Shown here: positions 15,858-24,415 of the stretch, one piece after another
Layout of the letters: each line of letters opens with the position of its first letter
How positions within the stretch are numbered: the first letter of the stretch is position 1
Origin: Quadrisphaera setariae
GTDB taxonomy: Bacteria; Actinomycetota; Actinomycetes; Actinomycetales; Quadrisphaeraceae
Direction of reading: 5' to 3'
DNA length: 64,000 nt
Assembly: GCF_008041935.1 (NCBI RefSeq)
Contig: NZ_VKAC01000004.1
Span: 327,034-391,033, forward strand
Made by a program: the position numbers and the translations under genes
The notes under the pieces: model-generated
What the model was told of the DNA's origin: nothing
What the model saw: the letters and a program-made list of their open reading frames with translations, nothing else
Databases searched by the model: none

Positions 15858-16939
15858 CGAGCCCGCTGGTCGCGCCGCTGGCCTGGATGACGTCCGTCAA
15901 GGCCAAGCTCGGCGCGGTCGTGCTCGGGTCGGTGGTGGCGGGCCTGGCCGGTGGGGCGTTCCTGCTGCTGCAGGGCTTCCGCATGCGCTACTCCCTGGTC
16001 ATCGCCGTCGTCGTGTCCGTGGTGGTCATCCAGGTGCTGGCCCGCGGCGTCACCGCCCCGCTGCGCGAGATGGCCGCGGCCGCCGGGCGCATGGCCCGCG
16101 GCGAGCACGGCGTGCGGGTCTCCGCGGCCGGACGCGACGAGGTGGGCCAGCTGGCCGCCGCCTTCAACTCGATGGCCGCCGAGCTGGAGCGCACCGACGC
16201 GCAGCGCCGCCGCCTCGTCGCCGACGCCAGCCACGAGCTCCGCACCCCGCTCACCGCGCTGCAGGCCCAGCTGGAGAACCTCGCGGACGGCGTCACCGAG
16301 CCCGACCCGGCGGCCCTCGAGGTGGCGCTCGCGCAGACCCAGCGCCTGTCCCGCCTCGTGGCGCAGCTGCTGGACCTGTCCCGGTTGGAGGCCGGCGAGG
16401 TGCCCCTGCACCGGCGCCGGGTGCTGGTCCGGGACCTGCTGGAGTCCGCTGCCGCGGAGGCGCGGGCGCAGTGCGCGGCGCTGGGGCGCGACGTCGCCGT
16501 CGTCATCTCCCTCGACGAGCACCCCGACCCTCCCGACGACGGCGAGGGGCTCGTGCTCGACGCCGACCCGGAGCGCCTCGCCCAGGTGCTCGCCAACCTC
16601 CTCGACAACGCCACCCGCCACTCCCCGCCCGGCTCCGCCGTGCACGTCACCGGACGCCTCCAGGAGGACGACGGACGACCCACCGGGTGCCTGGTCCTGG
16701 AGGTGCTCGACGCCGGCCCCGGCGTGGACCCCGCCGACCGCCAGCGGGTCTTCGACAGGTTCGCCCGCACCGACACCTCCCGCGCCCGCTCGGCCGGGCA
16801 GACCGGCGGCAGCGGGCTGGGCCTGGCCATCGTGAGGTGGGTGGTGGACCTGCACGGCGGGTCCGTGCGCATCGCCGACCCGCTGCCCGACCTGCAGCCC
16901 GCCGGTGGCTGCCGCGTGGTCGTCACCCTCCCCGCCTGA
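15854..16939 (+). CDS. Sensor histidine kinase with minimal sensor domain
   Basis: 361 residues. Two transmembrane helices (about 19-42 and 45-64) are separated by only a few residues, so there is essentially no external sensing domain. A HAMP domain (65-117) follows, then the dimerisation domain with ASHELRTPLTALQ (phosphorylated His at about 127) and the ATPase domain with NLLDNATRHS (N box), DAGPGVD (G1), FDRFAR (F) and GGSGLGLAIV (G2). Partner of the upstream response regulator. The lack of a loop suggests intramembrane sensing of envelope state or of a membrane partner. Confidence 0.93.
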   Translation: MTSPLVAPLAWMTSVKAKLGAVVLGSVVAGLAGGAFLLLQGFRMRYSLVIAVVVSVVVIQVLARGVTAPLREMAAAAGRMARGEHGVRVSAAGRDEVGQLAAAFNSMAAELERTDAQRRRLVADASHELRTPLTALQAQLENLADGVTEPDPAALEVALAQTQRLSRLVAQLLDLSRLEAGEVPLHRRRVLVRDLLESAAAEARAQCAALGRDVAVVISLDEHPDPPDDGEGLVLDADPERLAQVLANLLDNATRHSPPGSAVHVTGRLQEDDGRPTGCLVLEVLDAGPGVDPADRQRVFDRFARTDTSRARSAGQTGGSGLGLAIVRWVVDLHGGSVRIADPLPDLQPAGGCRVVVTLPA

Positions 16940-16953
16940 GACGCCCTCCTCCT

Positions 16954-16984
16954 CCTTCGTCGCCCCTTCGTCGCCCCTTCGTCG
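16954..16984 (+). repeat. 11-bp tandem repeat in the kinase/DUF4173 spacer
   Basis: CCTTCGTCGCC is repeated 2.8 times head to tail (16954-16964, 16965-16975, 16976-16984), about 60 bp before the next start. Probably replication slippage; no clear regulatory reading. Confidence 0.6.
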
Positions 16985-17042
16985 TCGCCAGGCACCCGGA
17001 CACCCCGGGGGCCTCCACCCGCCTGCCCCCAGGAGGCCCTCC

Positions 17043-18719
17043 GTGCCTGCACCCGCTCCCCCGGCTCCGCCCGTCCGGTCGGTGGGCCGGGAGCTGCTCA
17101 CCCACGCCCCCGCCGCGCCGCTGCGCGCGCTCGTGGCGGTGGGAGCGGTCGCGGCGCTGGCCGCCCGCGTGCTCCCCGGCGAGCGGCCGGGCGCGGGCGT
17201 CGCGGTGCTGGCGCTGGCCGTGGCGCTCGCCGTCGTCGTCGTGGTCCGCGACGCGCGGCCGGCCGGTCGGGCGGGCCGGCCCGGTGGCTGGCAGCTGGTG
17301 CACGGCACCGCGGCGGTGCTGCTGGCCGGCTCGGCGGCGCTGCGCGACGCCGGCTGGGTGGTGGCGCTGGACCTGCTGGCCGCGCTGCTGCTGGGAGCCC
17401 TCGCGCTGGCGCCCACCGGCCGCGTGCGGGTGTGGAGCGCCGTGCTGCTCGCTCCGCTGCGCCCGCTGGCGCGCGTCGCCTCGGGCACGGGGTGGACGGC
17501 CCGCGGGGTGCGCCGCGTGCTGCTGCTGCGCGCCGCCCGTCCCCGCCGGGCAGTGCGGCGGTGGCCGTGGCTCGTGCCCGCGCTGCGGGCGACCGCGGTG
17601 ACGGCCGTGCTGCTGGTGGTCTTCGTGCCGTTGCTGGCCAGCGCCGACGCGCGCTTCGGCGGTCTGCTCGAGAAGCTCACGGGCAGCACCGGAGCCTGGC
17701 TCGCCGACGCGCTCTCCCGGCTGACCAGCACGCTGCTGGGGACCCGCCCCGACCTCGTGGTGGGCCGCGCCGTCGTGTTCGCCCTCGCCGCGGTGGCGCT
17801 GTCCGCGGCGCTGTCCACGGCCTGGGACGCCGCCCGCCGCTCCCCCGCGGGGAGCACGTCTGGCAGCACAGGTGGCCCGCCGGCGGGGCGGCGTCCGCGC
17901 CCGGTGCTGGCGCGCCGCGTGGAGTGGCTGCTGCCGCTGGGCGCGCTGGACGCGCTCTTCGCCGCCTTCCTCGTGGTGCGCCTGACGGCGCCGGAGGTGG
18001 CCGACACCGCCGGTGCCACGCTCGCCGGTCAGGTGCACGCCGGCTTCGCGCAGCTGGTGGTCGCCACGGCGCTCGTGCTCGCCGTCGTCGCCCTGGCGGT
18101 GCGGTGCACGCCCATGACGGCGGGGCCGCGGGCCGCGCTGGCCCTGCTGTGCGCGCTGTCCCTCGGCCTGGACGCCGCGGCGCTGGCCGACCTGCGGGCC
18201 TACGTCGACGCCTACGGCCTCACGCGGCTGCGCATCGGCGTGGGGGTCGTCTGCGCCGGGCTCGCCGGGCTGCTCGTGCTGCTGCTGGTGGCCGGTGCCC
18301 GCTGGCAGCGGCGCCGCCAGCAGCCGTGGGTGCCGCACGCCGCCGTCGCGGTGGCCGCCGCGTGCCTGCTGGGCCTGACCGCTGCCGACCCCGACGCCGC
18401 CATCGCCCGTGCGCAGCTGGCGCGCGGCGCCGCGGGCACCGCCGGCAGCAGCGCGAGTGCAGGCCCCGACGTGGCGTACCTGTCGACCCTGTCGGCAGAC
18501 GCGGCCCCGGGGCTGGCCGACGCCCTGCGCGAGGACCCGGCGGCGCTCGGCGCCGAGGGGCCCTGCGTGCTGTGGAGCGTGGCCGGAGGACGGTCGGAGC
18601 AGGACGCCTCGGACGAGGGGTGGCCCTCGGCGAACCTGTCCCGGGCACGGGCAGCCGGTCTCGCCGGGCTCCTCAGCGCGGCCGAGCAGCCGTGCGCGGA
18701 GGTCGGCGCGCTCGGCTGA
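17043..18719 (+). CDS. DUF4173 (DUF4153-superfamily) integral membrane protein
   Basis: 558 residues from the GTG with AGGAGG upstream. About a dozen hydrophobic helices; the middle region has LARRVEWLLPLGALDALFAA followed by GQVHAGFAQLVVATALVLAVV, the two-helix block typical of DUF4173 proteins. The C-terminal about 120 residues after the last helix are probably outside, containing the short Cys-bearing segment GPCVLWSV. Biochemical function of the family is unknown. It is 103 bp downstream of the histidine kinase on the same strand, so it may be part of the signalling unit or its target. Confidence 0.8.
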   Translation: MPAPAPPAPPVRSVGRELLTHAPAAPLRALVAVGAVAALAARVLPGERPGAGVAVLALAVALAVVVVVRDARPAGRAGRPGGWQLVHGTAAVLLAGSAALRDAGWVVALDLLAALLLGALALAPTGRVRVWSAVLLAPLRPLARVASGTGWTARGVRRVLLLRAARPRRAVRRWPWLVPALRATAVTAVLLVVFVPLLASADARFGGLLEKLTGSTGAWLADALSRLTSTLLGTRPDLVVGRAVVFALAAVALSAALSTAWDAARRSPAGSTSGSTGGPPAGRRPRPVLARRVEWLLPLGALDALFAAFLVVRLTAPEVADTAGATLAGQVHAGFAQLVVATALVLAVVALAVRCTPMTAGPRAALALLCALSLGLDAAALADLRAYVDAYGLTRLRIGVGVVCAGLAGLLVLLLVAGARWQRRRQQPWVPHAAVAVAAACLLGLTAADPDAAIARAQLARGAAGTAGSSASAGPDVAYLSTLSADAAPGLADALREDPAALGAEGPCVLWSVAGGRSEQDASDEGWPSANLSRARAAGLAGLLSAAEQPCAEVGALG

Positions 18720-18725
18720 GCCGCC

Positions 18726-19610
18726 TCACCAGTCGGCGTCGGACTCGGCCTCGCGCAGGCGGGGCATCATCGCGGTCACGCGGTCCTCGGTGATGACGCC
18801 CTCGGAGATGACGGCCACGTCGGTGCGCAGCTCGGGCCTGTCGTCGAGGCGGCCGGCGGCCTCCACGGCCGTGGCCAGGCAGGTCGACCAGGGCGTCGAG
18901 CGGGCCGACGGCGCGTCGAGCAGGTGCAGCGCGTCGACGACCTCCCGCGGGAAGCTCCACGAGGAGAGCACCAGCGCGGAGACCTCGCTGTGCGGCACCC
19001 CGAAGGCGCGCACCTCGGCGGCGACGAGCGCCGCTCGGCCGCCCTCTGCCACCTCCTGCTCCTCCAGCAGCCCGGTGTAGACGTCAGGGGCGGCGTGGGA
19101 GAGCACCGCCTGTCCGAGCCCGGCCAGCAGGCCGAGGGTGAACGCGTCCAGGCGGGCGACGCCGAAGGACGGCGCCATCTCGTCGCAGGCACGAGCGACG
19201 GCCCGGGAGCGGGCCCAGAAGCTGCGGGGCAGCACCTCCTCGGCGTCGGCCCCGACCACCGCCGCGGCGGCCATGGCGCGGATGGTGGTGAAGCCGACCA
19301 GCGTGACGGCGAACGGCACGGTGCGGACCCGGCCGCCGAGGCCGTAGTAGGCGCTGTTGGCGAGGCGCAGCACCCGGGCCGTGAGGGTGACGTCGCACGT
19401 GAGCACCGCCGCCAGCTCGGGCGAGCCGACGGAGTTGTCGGCGGTCATCGCCACGAGCCGGGCGGCCACGGGGCGGCGGGCGGCCAGCTCGTCGACGACG
19501 TCCAGCAGCTCCTCGACCGTGTGCAGCGCGGTCGCCCGCTCACCGGCTCCGTCCGCCTCGCTGCTCCCACCGTCGGCGGCGCGCTCCACGGGGCTGTCGA
19601 GCAGGCTCAC
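18726..19610 (-). CDS. HDOD-domain protein
   Basis: 294 residues from the GTG at 19610. The HDOD domain spans about residues 60-260: LAAVLTCDVTLTARVLRLANSAYYG, TVPFAVTLVGFTTIRAMAAAAVV and SRAVARACDEMAPSFG are its core helices. The family resembles HD hydrolases but lacks the metal ligands, and acts in signal transduction, often with GGDEF/EAL or kinase domains; none is fused here. The frame continues open upstream to 19844, but that part is low complexity Arg/Pro-rich and probably non-coding. Convergent with the DUF4173 gene (6 bp apart). Confidence 0.82.
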   Translation of the reverse strand: MSLLDSPVERAADGGSSEADGAGERATALHTVEELLDVVDELAARRPVAARLVAMTADNSVGSPELAAVLTCDVTLTARVLRLANSAYYGLGGRVRTVPFAVTLVGFTTIRAMAAAAVVGADAEEVLPRSFWARSRAVARACDEMAPSFGVARLDAFTLGLLAGLGQAVLSHAAPDVYTGLLEEQEVAEGGRAALVAAEVRAFGVPHSEVSALVLSSWSFPREVVDALHLLDAPSARSTPWSTCLATAVEAAGRLDDRPELRTDVAVISEGVITEDRVTAMMPRLREAESDADW

Positions 19611-19945
19611 CGGGCGCGCCCCGGCGTCCGGTGGCGGGCGGAGCCGACGGCCGGCTCGACCTCGGGTGCCGTCGGGTGGGGCCGGGGGTGACCGGTCTGT
19701 GCGGGGGTGTTCATCACGGACCTCTCGGTGCTCGAGCGCCGAGGGGCGCTCACAGAGTCCATCGGCCGGTCTGCGGCGCACCTGATGCCCGGGACGTCGG
19801 CGGATCTCCGCGTGGTCTGATCGGCGCAACACCGCGGCCGTCAACGGCCCTCACGCAGCAGCCGCCGCCCGCTCCGTCGGAGGACGAGGGCGCGGACGGC
19901 GGCTGGTGAGGGCCCGGCCCAGCGCGGGCCGGGTGGAGCTGTGGC
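19611..19945. other. 335-bp intergenic region upstream of the HDOD gene
   Basis: Holds the promoter region of the HDOD gene and the terminator of the DUF4190 gene. A bulged inverted repeat (GCCCTCAC + CAGCCGCC against GGCGGCTG + GTGAGGGC, about 19850-19912) precedes the compact hairpin listed separately. No other gene is supported. Confidence 0.5.
19913..19933 (-). terminator. Hairpin after the DUF4190 gene
   Basis: CCCGGCCC / GGGCCGGG with loop AGCGC, 12 bases past the stop of the leftward DUF4190 gene. No T-run. Confidence 0.6.
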
Positions 19946-20221
19946 TCAGGGAGCGGTCTGCATGCTCGCGGCGAGCGCGAAGATCCCGATGTAGCCGATG
20001 ATGGCGAAAGCGGTGAAGGCTGTGCCCAACCACATGCCGGCGGTCGCCAGGCCGCGGCCGCTGTTGCCGTTCCTGGCGATGTTCTTGCGCCCGATGACAC
20101 CGAAGACGATGCCGAGCGGGGAGAACACGAACGCGAAGATGATGGCGAGGATCGCCATGGTCTCGGTGGGCCGCTGCACGGGCGCGGCGCCGTACCCGTA
20201 CTGCGCAGGCTGCTGGGACAT
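19946..20221 (-). CDS. Small DUF4190-type membrane protein
   Basis: 91 residues from the ATG at 20221, with GGGAG upstream. A short Gln/Tyr/Pro-rich cytoplasmic head (MSQQPAQYGYGAAPVQ) is followed by two transmembrane helices (about 21-43 and 60-85) joined by a loop containing GRKNIARNGNSGRGLATAG. That is the DUF4190 signature: hydrophobic hairpin with a conserved Gly-rich, basic loop. Function unknown; common in actinobacteria. Monocistronic by its own terminator. Confidence 0.82.
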   Translation of the reverse strand: MSQQPAQYGYGAAPVQRPTETMAILAIIFAFVFSPLGIVFGVIGRKNIARNGNSGRGLATAGMWLGTAFTAFAIIGYIGIFALAASMQTAP

Positions 20222-20349
20222 GGCGTCTCCCTGAGGTCTCGGTCGATGATCAGGCGTGCGCCGGGCATCCTGGCGCAGCCGGTGATCCGAGCACCAGCGG
20301 CCCCGCCGCAGTCCCCTCGTCCGTCCCGGGCGGGTCACCCGTGTGCACC

Positions 20350-21360
20350 TCAGCGCAGCGCCGGTGCCCCGCGCCGCCGGAACTGCTCCGCGACGAGCGC
20401 GAGCACGTCCACCGAGCCCTCAGCCGAGCCCGCGGGGGTCCCGCGCAGCAGCGCGGCCAGGAGCACCCGCGCCTGCCCGGCGCGCAGCAGCCCCGCGGGC
20501 ACGGCACCGGCGGCCACGAGGTCGGCGCCGCCCCCGCCGTCGCCGTAGGAGGGGACCACCGTCCCGTCGGGCACGCGCGTGGTGAGCACCACGGGCACCC
20601 CGCCGGCGGTCGCGCCGCGCACCGCGGTCACCACGGCGGCGGTGGCGTTGCCGGACCCCAGCGCCTGCAGCACCACGCCGCGTGCGCCGAGGCCGAGGAC
20701 CGCGCGCAGCACCGCGCCGTCGTCACCGGGCACGACGGCGACGACGTCGACGCGCGGCCACGGGACCGGTGCTGCAGCGGGGGTCAAGGGCGCGGTTCGC
20801 GGCAGCGGTGCGGCGGCCGGGGCGAAGGCGGCGAGGTCGGTGGTGTGCCGCTTGGTGGTGCCCGCCACCGGCAGCAGCGCACCGCCGAAGGCCACGAGCA
20901 CCCCCGCGCCGCGGTGGACCGGGTCCGCGGCGGCGACCAGCGCGGCGAGGAGGTTGGCGGGGGCGTCGGAGGCGGGGGCGTCGGCGGTGCGCTGCGAGCC
21001 GGTGACCACCACCGGGCGCTCGTCGTCGTGGTGGAGGTCGAGCAGGTACCCCGTCTCCTCGAGGGAGTCGGTGCCGTGGACGACCACCACCCCCACCACC
21101 GCGGGGTCGGTGAGGGCGTCGGCGACGGCGGCGCGCACGGCGTCGGCCTGAGGGAGGGTCGTGGTGGAGGAGTCGACGCGCAGCGCCTCCACCACGCGCA
21201 CCTCCACACCGGCGCGCTGGGCGGCGTCCCCGAGGACGCCCTCGCCAGAGAGCGTGGGGCGGCTGACGCCGTCCTCGCCGGTGGTGCTGGCGATGGTGCC
21301 GCCCGTGGTCACCACCGCGACGAGCGCCCGCGCGGGGCGTCCGCCGGCGGAGGGCGTCAC
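20350..21360 (-). CDS. L-asparaginase, bacterial type
   Basis: 336 residues. Active-site signatures are VTTGGTIAST (first catalytic Thr, about residues 17-26) and VVHGTDSLEET (second Thr/Asp pair, about 93-103), with VVVTGSQR after it. No signal peptide, so it is cytoplasmic, type I-like, hydrolysing asparagine to aspartate and ammonia. The GTG start overlaps the TGA of the upstream small membrane protein gene (GTGA). GTG was chosen because it starts just before the beta-strand containing the first motif. Confidence 0.92.
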   Translation of the reverse strand: MTPSAGGRPARALVAVVTTGGTIASTTGEDGVSRPTLSGEGVLGDAAQRAGVEVRVVEALRVDSSTTTLPQADAVRAAVADALTDPAVVGVVVVHGTDSLEETGYLLDLHHDDERPVVVTGSQRTADAPASDAPANLLAALVAAADPVHRGAGVLVAFGGALLPVAGTTKRHTTDLAAFAPAAAPLPRTAPLTPAAAPVPWPRVDVVAVVPGDDGAVLRAVLGLGARGVVLQALGSGNATAAVVTAVRGATAGGVPVVLTTRVPDGTVVPSYGDGGGGADLVAAGAVPAGLLRAGQARVLLAALLRGTPAGSAEGSVDVLALVAEQFRRRGAPALR

Positions 21361-21647
21361 GAGATGGCCCGCCAGCCCAGGTAGCCGGCGCCAGCGGCGA
21401 GGACGAGCAGCAGCGGCGCGGCGATGGCCCAGCCCGACGGGGGGGCGAGCGGGTCGCGGTCGGGGAAGGGCCGGCTCAGGTCCGTGCCGCCAGCGGCACC
21501 GGTGAGGAAGCCGTCCACGCCGTGGCCGACGGAGTCCGCGAAGCGCGAGGCGCTGTCGTGCCGGGCGGCCTGCGGGTCGACGGGCCGCTCTCCCGGCCGT
21601 CGCTGTGCTCGGTCGCTGCGGCGAGGGTCGTCGTCGTGCGCTGCCAC
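21357..21647 (-). CDS. Small C-tail-anchored protein upstream of the asparaginase
   Basis: 96 residues from the GTG at 21647, preceded by GGAGGA. The first 70 residues are hydrophilic (Asp/Arg/Pro-rich); the last 20 form a single transmembrane helix (GWAIAAPLLLVLAAGAGYLG), giving a tail-anchored or single-pass protein. Overlaps the asparaginase gene by 4 bp and is probably co-translated with it. No family recognised. The frame extends 14 codons further upstream without an RBS. Confidence 0.65.
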   Translation of the reverse strand: MAAHDDDPRRSDRAQRRPGERPVDPQAARHDSASRFADSVGHGVDGFLTGAAGGTDLSRPFPDRDPLAPPSGWAIAAPLLLVLAAGAGYLGWRAIS

Positions 21648-21748
21648 GGTGGTCCTCCGCTCAGGGGTGGTCACCGGAGTGTGCCGCACGGCGGCTGCCG
21701 AGCCGGTCGCGGTGGTCGGGGCGCCGGACCGCTGGCACCCTCGGGCGC

Positions 21749-22261
21749 GTGCCCCTCGACGAGCGCGACCTCGCGCACCTGACCCGCTGCGTCGACCTCG
21801 CCGAGGAGGCCGTCGCCGCGGGCGACGAGCCGTTCGGGTCGCTGCTGGTCAGCGCGAGCGGTGAGGTGCTGTTCGAGGACCGCAACCGCGTGGGCGGCGG
21901 TGACGGCACGCGCCACCCTGAGCTGGCGCTGGCGCAGTGGGCCGGCGCGCACCTGCCGGTGGAGCAGCGGTCGTCGACCACGGCGTACACGTCCGGTGAG
22001 CACTGCGCGATGTGCTCCGCGGCGCACGGCTGGGTGGGCCTAGGGCGCATCGTCGTCGCCACCACCACGGCCCAGCTCACGGCGTGGCGGCGCGAGACGG
22101 GCGGCGGAGACGATGCCGGCGAGGACGCGTCGCCGGTGGCCGCGCTGCCCATCAGCGCCGTGCTGCCGGCCGCGGTGGTCGACGGACCGGCGCCGCAGCT
22201 GGCCGACCGCGTCCGGGAGCTGCACGCGCGGAGCCTGCGATCAGGCGGTTCCCAGCCCTAG
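21749..22261 (+). CDS. Nucleoside/guanine deaminase-like enzyme (CDA fold)
   Basis: 170 residues from the GTG at 21749. Zinc-dependent deaminase motifs: RHPELAL, where the family consensus is HAE (zinc His and proton-shuttle Glu kept), and SGEHCAMCSAA, corresponding to PCxxC (both Cys zinc ligands kept, Pro replaced by His). The fold is of the cytidine/guanine deaminase superfamily; whether the substrate is guanine, another purine or a modified base cannot be decided. It lacks the basic patches of TadA. Divergent from the asparaginase operon. Confidence 0.85.
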   Translation: MPLDERDLAHLTRCVDLAEEAVAAGDEPFGSLLVSASGEVLFEDRNRVGGGDGTRHPELALAQWAGAHLPVEQRSSTTAYTSGEHCAMCSAAHGWVGLGRIVVATTTAQLTAWRRETGGGDDAGEDASPVAALPISAVLPAAVVDGPAPQLADRVRELHARSLRSGGSQP

Positions 22262-22327
22262 GCTCGCGCCCGTGCACCAGGCCTCCGCGCTCGAGCCCGA
22301 CACGTCCGCCGTCGCGGGGGTGCGGCG

Positions 22328-23314
22328 GTGAGCGGCGGGCTGTTCGCGCTCCTCGACGACGTCGCCGCGCTCGTGCGGATGTCGGCGGCCTCGATCGACG
22401 ACGTCGCCGCCGCCACGGGGCGCGCCAGCGCCAAGGCGGCCGGGGTGGTGGTGGACGACGCCGCGGTGACGCCCCGCTACGTGCAGGGCATCGAGCCGAA
22501 GCGCGAGCTGTCGATCATCTGGCGCATCACCAAGGGCTCGCTGCGCAACAAGCTGCTGATCATCCTGCCGGTCGCGCTGCTGCTGAGCGCGTTCCTGCCC
22601 TGGCTGCTCACGCCGATCCTCATGCTGGGCGGGCTGTACCTGTCCTACGAGGGCGCGGAGAAGATCTGGGAGAAGGTCCAGGAGAGGCGCGGCGTGGTCG
22701 GCCACGGGCACGCGGCCGCCGCTGACGAGGCCGCCAGCGCCGCGCAGGACCCGGCCGAGCGCGAGAAGGGCATCGTCTCCTCGGCGGTGCGCACCGACCT
22801 CATCCTGTCCGCGGAGATCATGGTGATCGCCCTCAACGAGGTCGGCGCCGAGCCGGTGTGGGAGCAGGCGATCATCCTCGCCGTCGTGGCGGTCTTCATC
22901 ACGGCGGTCGTCTACGGCGCGGTGGGTCTCATCGTGAAGATGGACGACATCGGGCTCGCGCTGTCGAAGCGCAGCTCGAGCGGGGTGGCGGCGTTCGGGC
23001 GCGGGCTCGTGAAGGCGATGCCGGTGGTCCTCTCGACGCTGTCGACCGTGGGCGTCGTGGCGATGCTGTGGGTGGGCGGCCACATCCTGCTCGTGGGCAC
23101 CGACGAGCTCGGCTGGCACGGGCCGTACGGCCTCGTGCACCACGCGGAGGAGGCCGTGCACGACGCGACCGGCGCGCTGGGCGGGGTGCTCGGGTGGCTG
23201 GTCAACACGGCGTTCTCGGCGCTGGTCGGCGCACTGGTCGGAGCGGTGCTCGTCGTCGTCATGCACCTCGTGCCGAAGCGCGGCGCGAAGGCCGCCGGCT
23301 CCGCCGCCCACTGA
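22328..23314 (+). CDS. DUF808 / YedI-family inner-membrane protein
   Basis: 328 residues, GTG start. The family hallmark opening SGGLFALLDDVAALV is followed by DDVAAATGRASAKAAGVVVDDAAVTPRYV (abbreviated) and ELSIIWRITKGSLRNKLLII. About six membrane helices follow, with a cytoplasmic loop after helix 2 (about 115-155), and DLILSAEIMVIAL in the middle. YedI-type proteins have no assigned biochemical role. A hairpin and a nested palindrome follow. Confidence 0.9.
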   Translation: MSGGLFALLDDVAALVRMSAASIDDVAAATGRASAKAAGVVVDDAAVTPRYVQGIEPKRELSIIWRITKGSLRNKLLIILPVALLLSAFLPWLLTPILMLGGLYLSYEGAEKIWEKVQERRGVVGHGHAAAADEAASAAQDPAEREKGIVSSAVRTDLILSAEIMVIALNEVGAEPVWEQAIILAVVAVFITAVVYGAVGLIVKMDDIGLALSKRSSSGVAAFGRGLVKAMPVVLSTLSTVGVVAMLWVGGHILLVGTDELGWHGPYGLVHHAEEAVHDATGALGGVLGWLVNTAFSALVGALVGAVLVVVMHLVPKRGAKAAGSAAH

Positions 23315-23318
23315 CGAC

Positions 23319-23334
23319 GCCCCGTCGGCGGGGC
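23319..23334 (+). terminator. Hairpin after the DUF808 gene
   Basis: GCCCCG / CGGGGC with a 4-base loop, 4 bases after the stop; its end touches the outer arm of the nested palindrome beside it. Confidence 0.5.
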
Positions 23335-23415
23335 AGACGACGCCTCTTCCTCGCAGAAAGCGCCCCATCAGCCGGATCGATGGGGCGCTTTCCGCATCCA
23401 TGAGGCGTCTTCTGC
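23333..23415. repeat. Nested cruciform repeat (copy A)
   Basis: An inner perfect 14-bp stem (23356-23369 and 23379-23392, loop of 9) lies within outer arms 23333-23346 and 23402-23415 that match at 13 of 14 positions. The same architecture recurs at 27730-27801, and the 25-bp inner core differs at only four positions between the two. It separates the convergent DUF808 and VOC genes. Confidence 0.75.
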
Positions 23416-23469
23416 ACCCATGGGGCACTTCCTCCCCTGATCGGGCCGATACCCGAGACCCGCCCCCCC

Positions 23470-23487
23470 CCCGGGGCAGCCCCCGGG
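23470..23487 (-). terminator. Hairpin after the VOC gene, with a C10 run
   Basis: CCCGGGG / CCCCGGG with loop CAGC, 6 bases beyond the stop of the leftward VOC gene. A run of ten C (23463-23472) overlaps the left arm, a likely slippage site. Confidence 0.5.
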
Positions 23488-23492
23488 CCGCG

Positions 23493-24269
23493 TCAGGTCG
23501 ACGGCGAGGGAGGCAGCACGCAGAGCTCGTTGCCGGACGGGTCGGCGAAGACCAGCCACGGCAGCTCGCCAGGAGCCGACAGGGACGTCGCGCCCAGCGC
23601 GAGCAGCCGCTCGACCACCGCGCGCTCGCCGTCGTCGTCCTGCTCCTGCAGGTCCGACGCGTCGCGGCGCACGTCGAGGTGGACGCGGTTCTTGCCGCCC
23701 CGTCCTGCTGGCTTGGGGCGCGGCTCCGGGCAGAGCGCCAGCAGGGGCCCGATGCCGCCGGGGTGCTGCAGCGCGGGCGCACCAGCGACGTCGTCCGTGC
23801 GCCTCCAGCCGGAGACCGCCGCCCAGAAGGCGGCGTCGCGCTCGGGGTCGGCGCTGTCGAGGGGCAGGCCGACGACCGGGCCGGTCGTGACCTCGTACCC
23901 GGGGCGGTCGGGCATGACGCAGAAGGCACCGCCCTCGGGGTCGACGAGGACGGTCCAGGGGACGTCGTCGCCCTGGCCGACGTCCGCGGGCTCAGCCCCC
24001 AGCCCCAGCAGCCGCTGGACGAGGTCGTCGAGCGCGGTGCCGCCGCGGAGGTCCAGGTGGAGCCGAGGCGGCGCGGCGCTGGGGTGCCCGACGCGGGGGA
24101 AGCACAGGTCGAGGAACGCACCGGTCGCCGGGTCGAGCGCCAGCCGCGCCTCCAGGAGGTCGGGCTCGTCGGTGATGACGCGGGCGCCGAGCGCCGCGGC
24201 CCAGAAGCCGCCGAGCGCGCGCGGGTCGCGGGCGTCCCAGACCACGTTCTCCAGGTGCACGCCGCCCAT
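23493..24269 (-). CDS. Two-domain VOC (glyoxalase-fold) protein
   Basis: 258 residues, ATG start. Two tandem VOC domains (about 1-120 and 125-258), each ending in the typical pattern of a DPEGGAFCV or DPSGNELCVLP beta-strand. HLENVVWDARDP opens the first domain and RVHLDVRRDASD marks the second. The metal-binding His/Glu positions appear partly kept (HLE, HLD). Likely a lyase/dioxygenase relative or a drug-binding protein; actinobacterial glyoxalase_6 proteins are mostly uncharacterised. Confidence 0.85.
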   Translation of the reverse strand: MGGVHLENVVWDARDPRALGGFWAAALGARVITDEPDLLEARLALDPATGAFLDLCFPRVGHPSAAPPRLHLDLRGGTALDDLVQRLLGLGAEPADVGQGDDVPWTVLVDPEGGAFCVMPDRPGYEVTTGPVVGLPLDSADPERDAAFWAAVSGWRRTDDVAGAPALQHPGGIGPLLALCPEPRPKPAGRGGKNRVHLDVRRDASDLQEQDDDGERAVVERLLALGATSLSAPGELPWLVFADPSGNELCVLPPSPST

Positions 24270-24305
24270 GCTCGCCGCTCTCAGCCAGCACTGCGCGCTG
24301 TGAGG

Positions 24306-24332
24306 AGGTCGTCACTGAGCGCACGACGACCT
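24306..24332. promoter_or_regulatory. Inverted repeat upstream of the old-yellow-enzyme gene
   Basis: AGGTCGTC / GACGACCT, a perfect 8-bp dyad with an 11-base spacer, lies just upstream of TTGACG (24342-24347), a plausible -35 element. The -10 is not convincing. Could be an operator for a TetR- or HxlR-type regulator that is not in this window. Confidence 0.35.
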
Positions 24333-24415
24333 GACACACCGTTGACGCGGGGACGTCGTCGACTGTCCACGAGGCCAGTTCCACCCGGCCCCCCGATCCG
24401 AGCGAAGGACGTGAC

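Noticed and set aside
19611..19844. N-terminal extension of the HDOD protein
   Set aside because: The extension is Arg/Pro-rich low-complexity sequence overlapping the likely promoter; the GTG at 19610 gives a sensible protein.
20222..20349. Terminator for the asparaginase gene
   Set aside because: Only very short dyads (such as CGGGT-C-ACCCG) occur; loops are too small for a stable hairpin.
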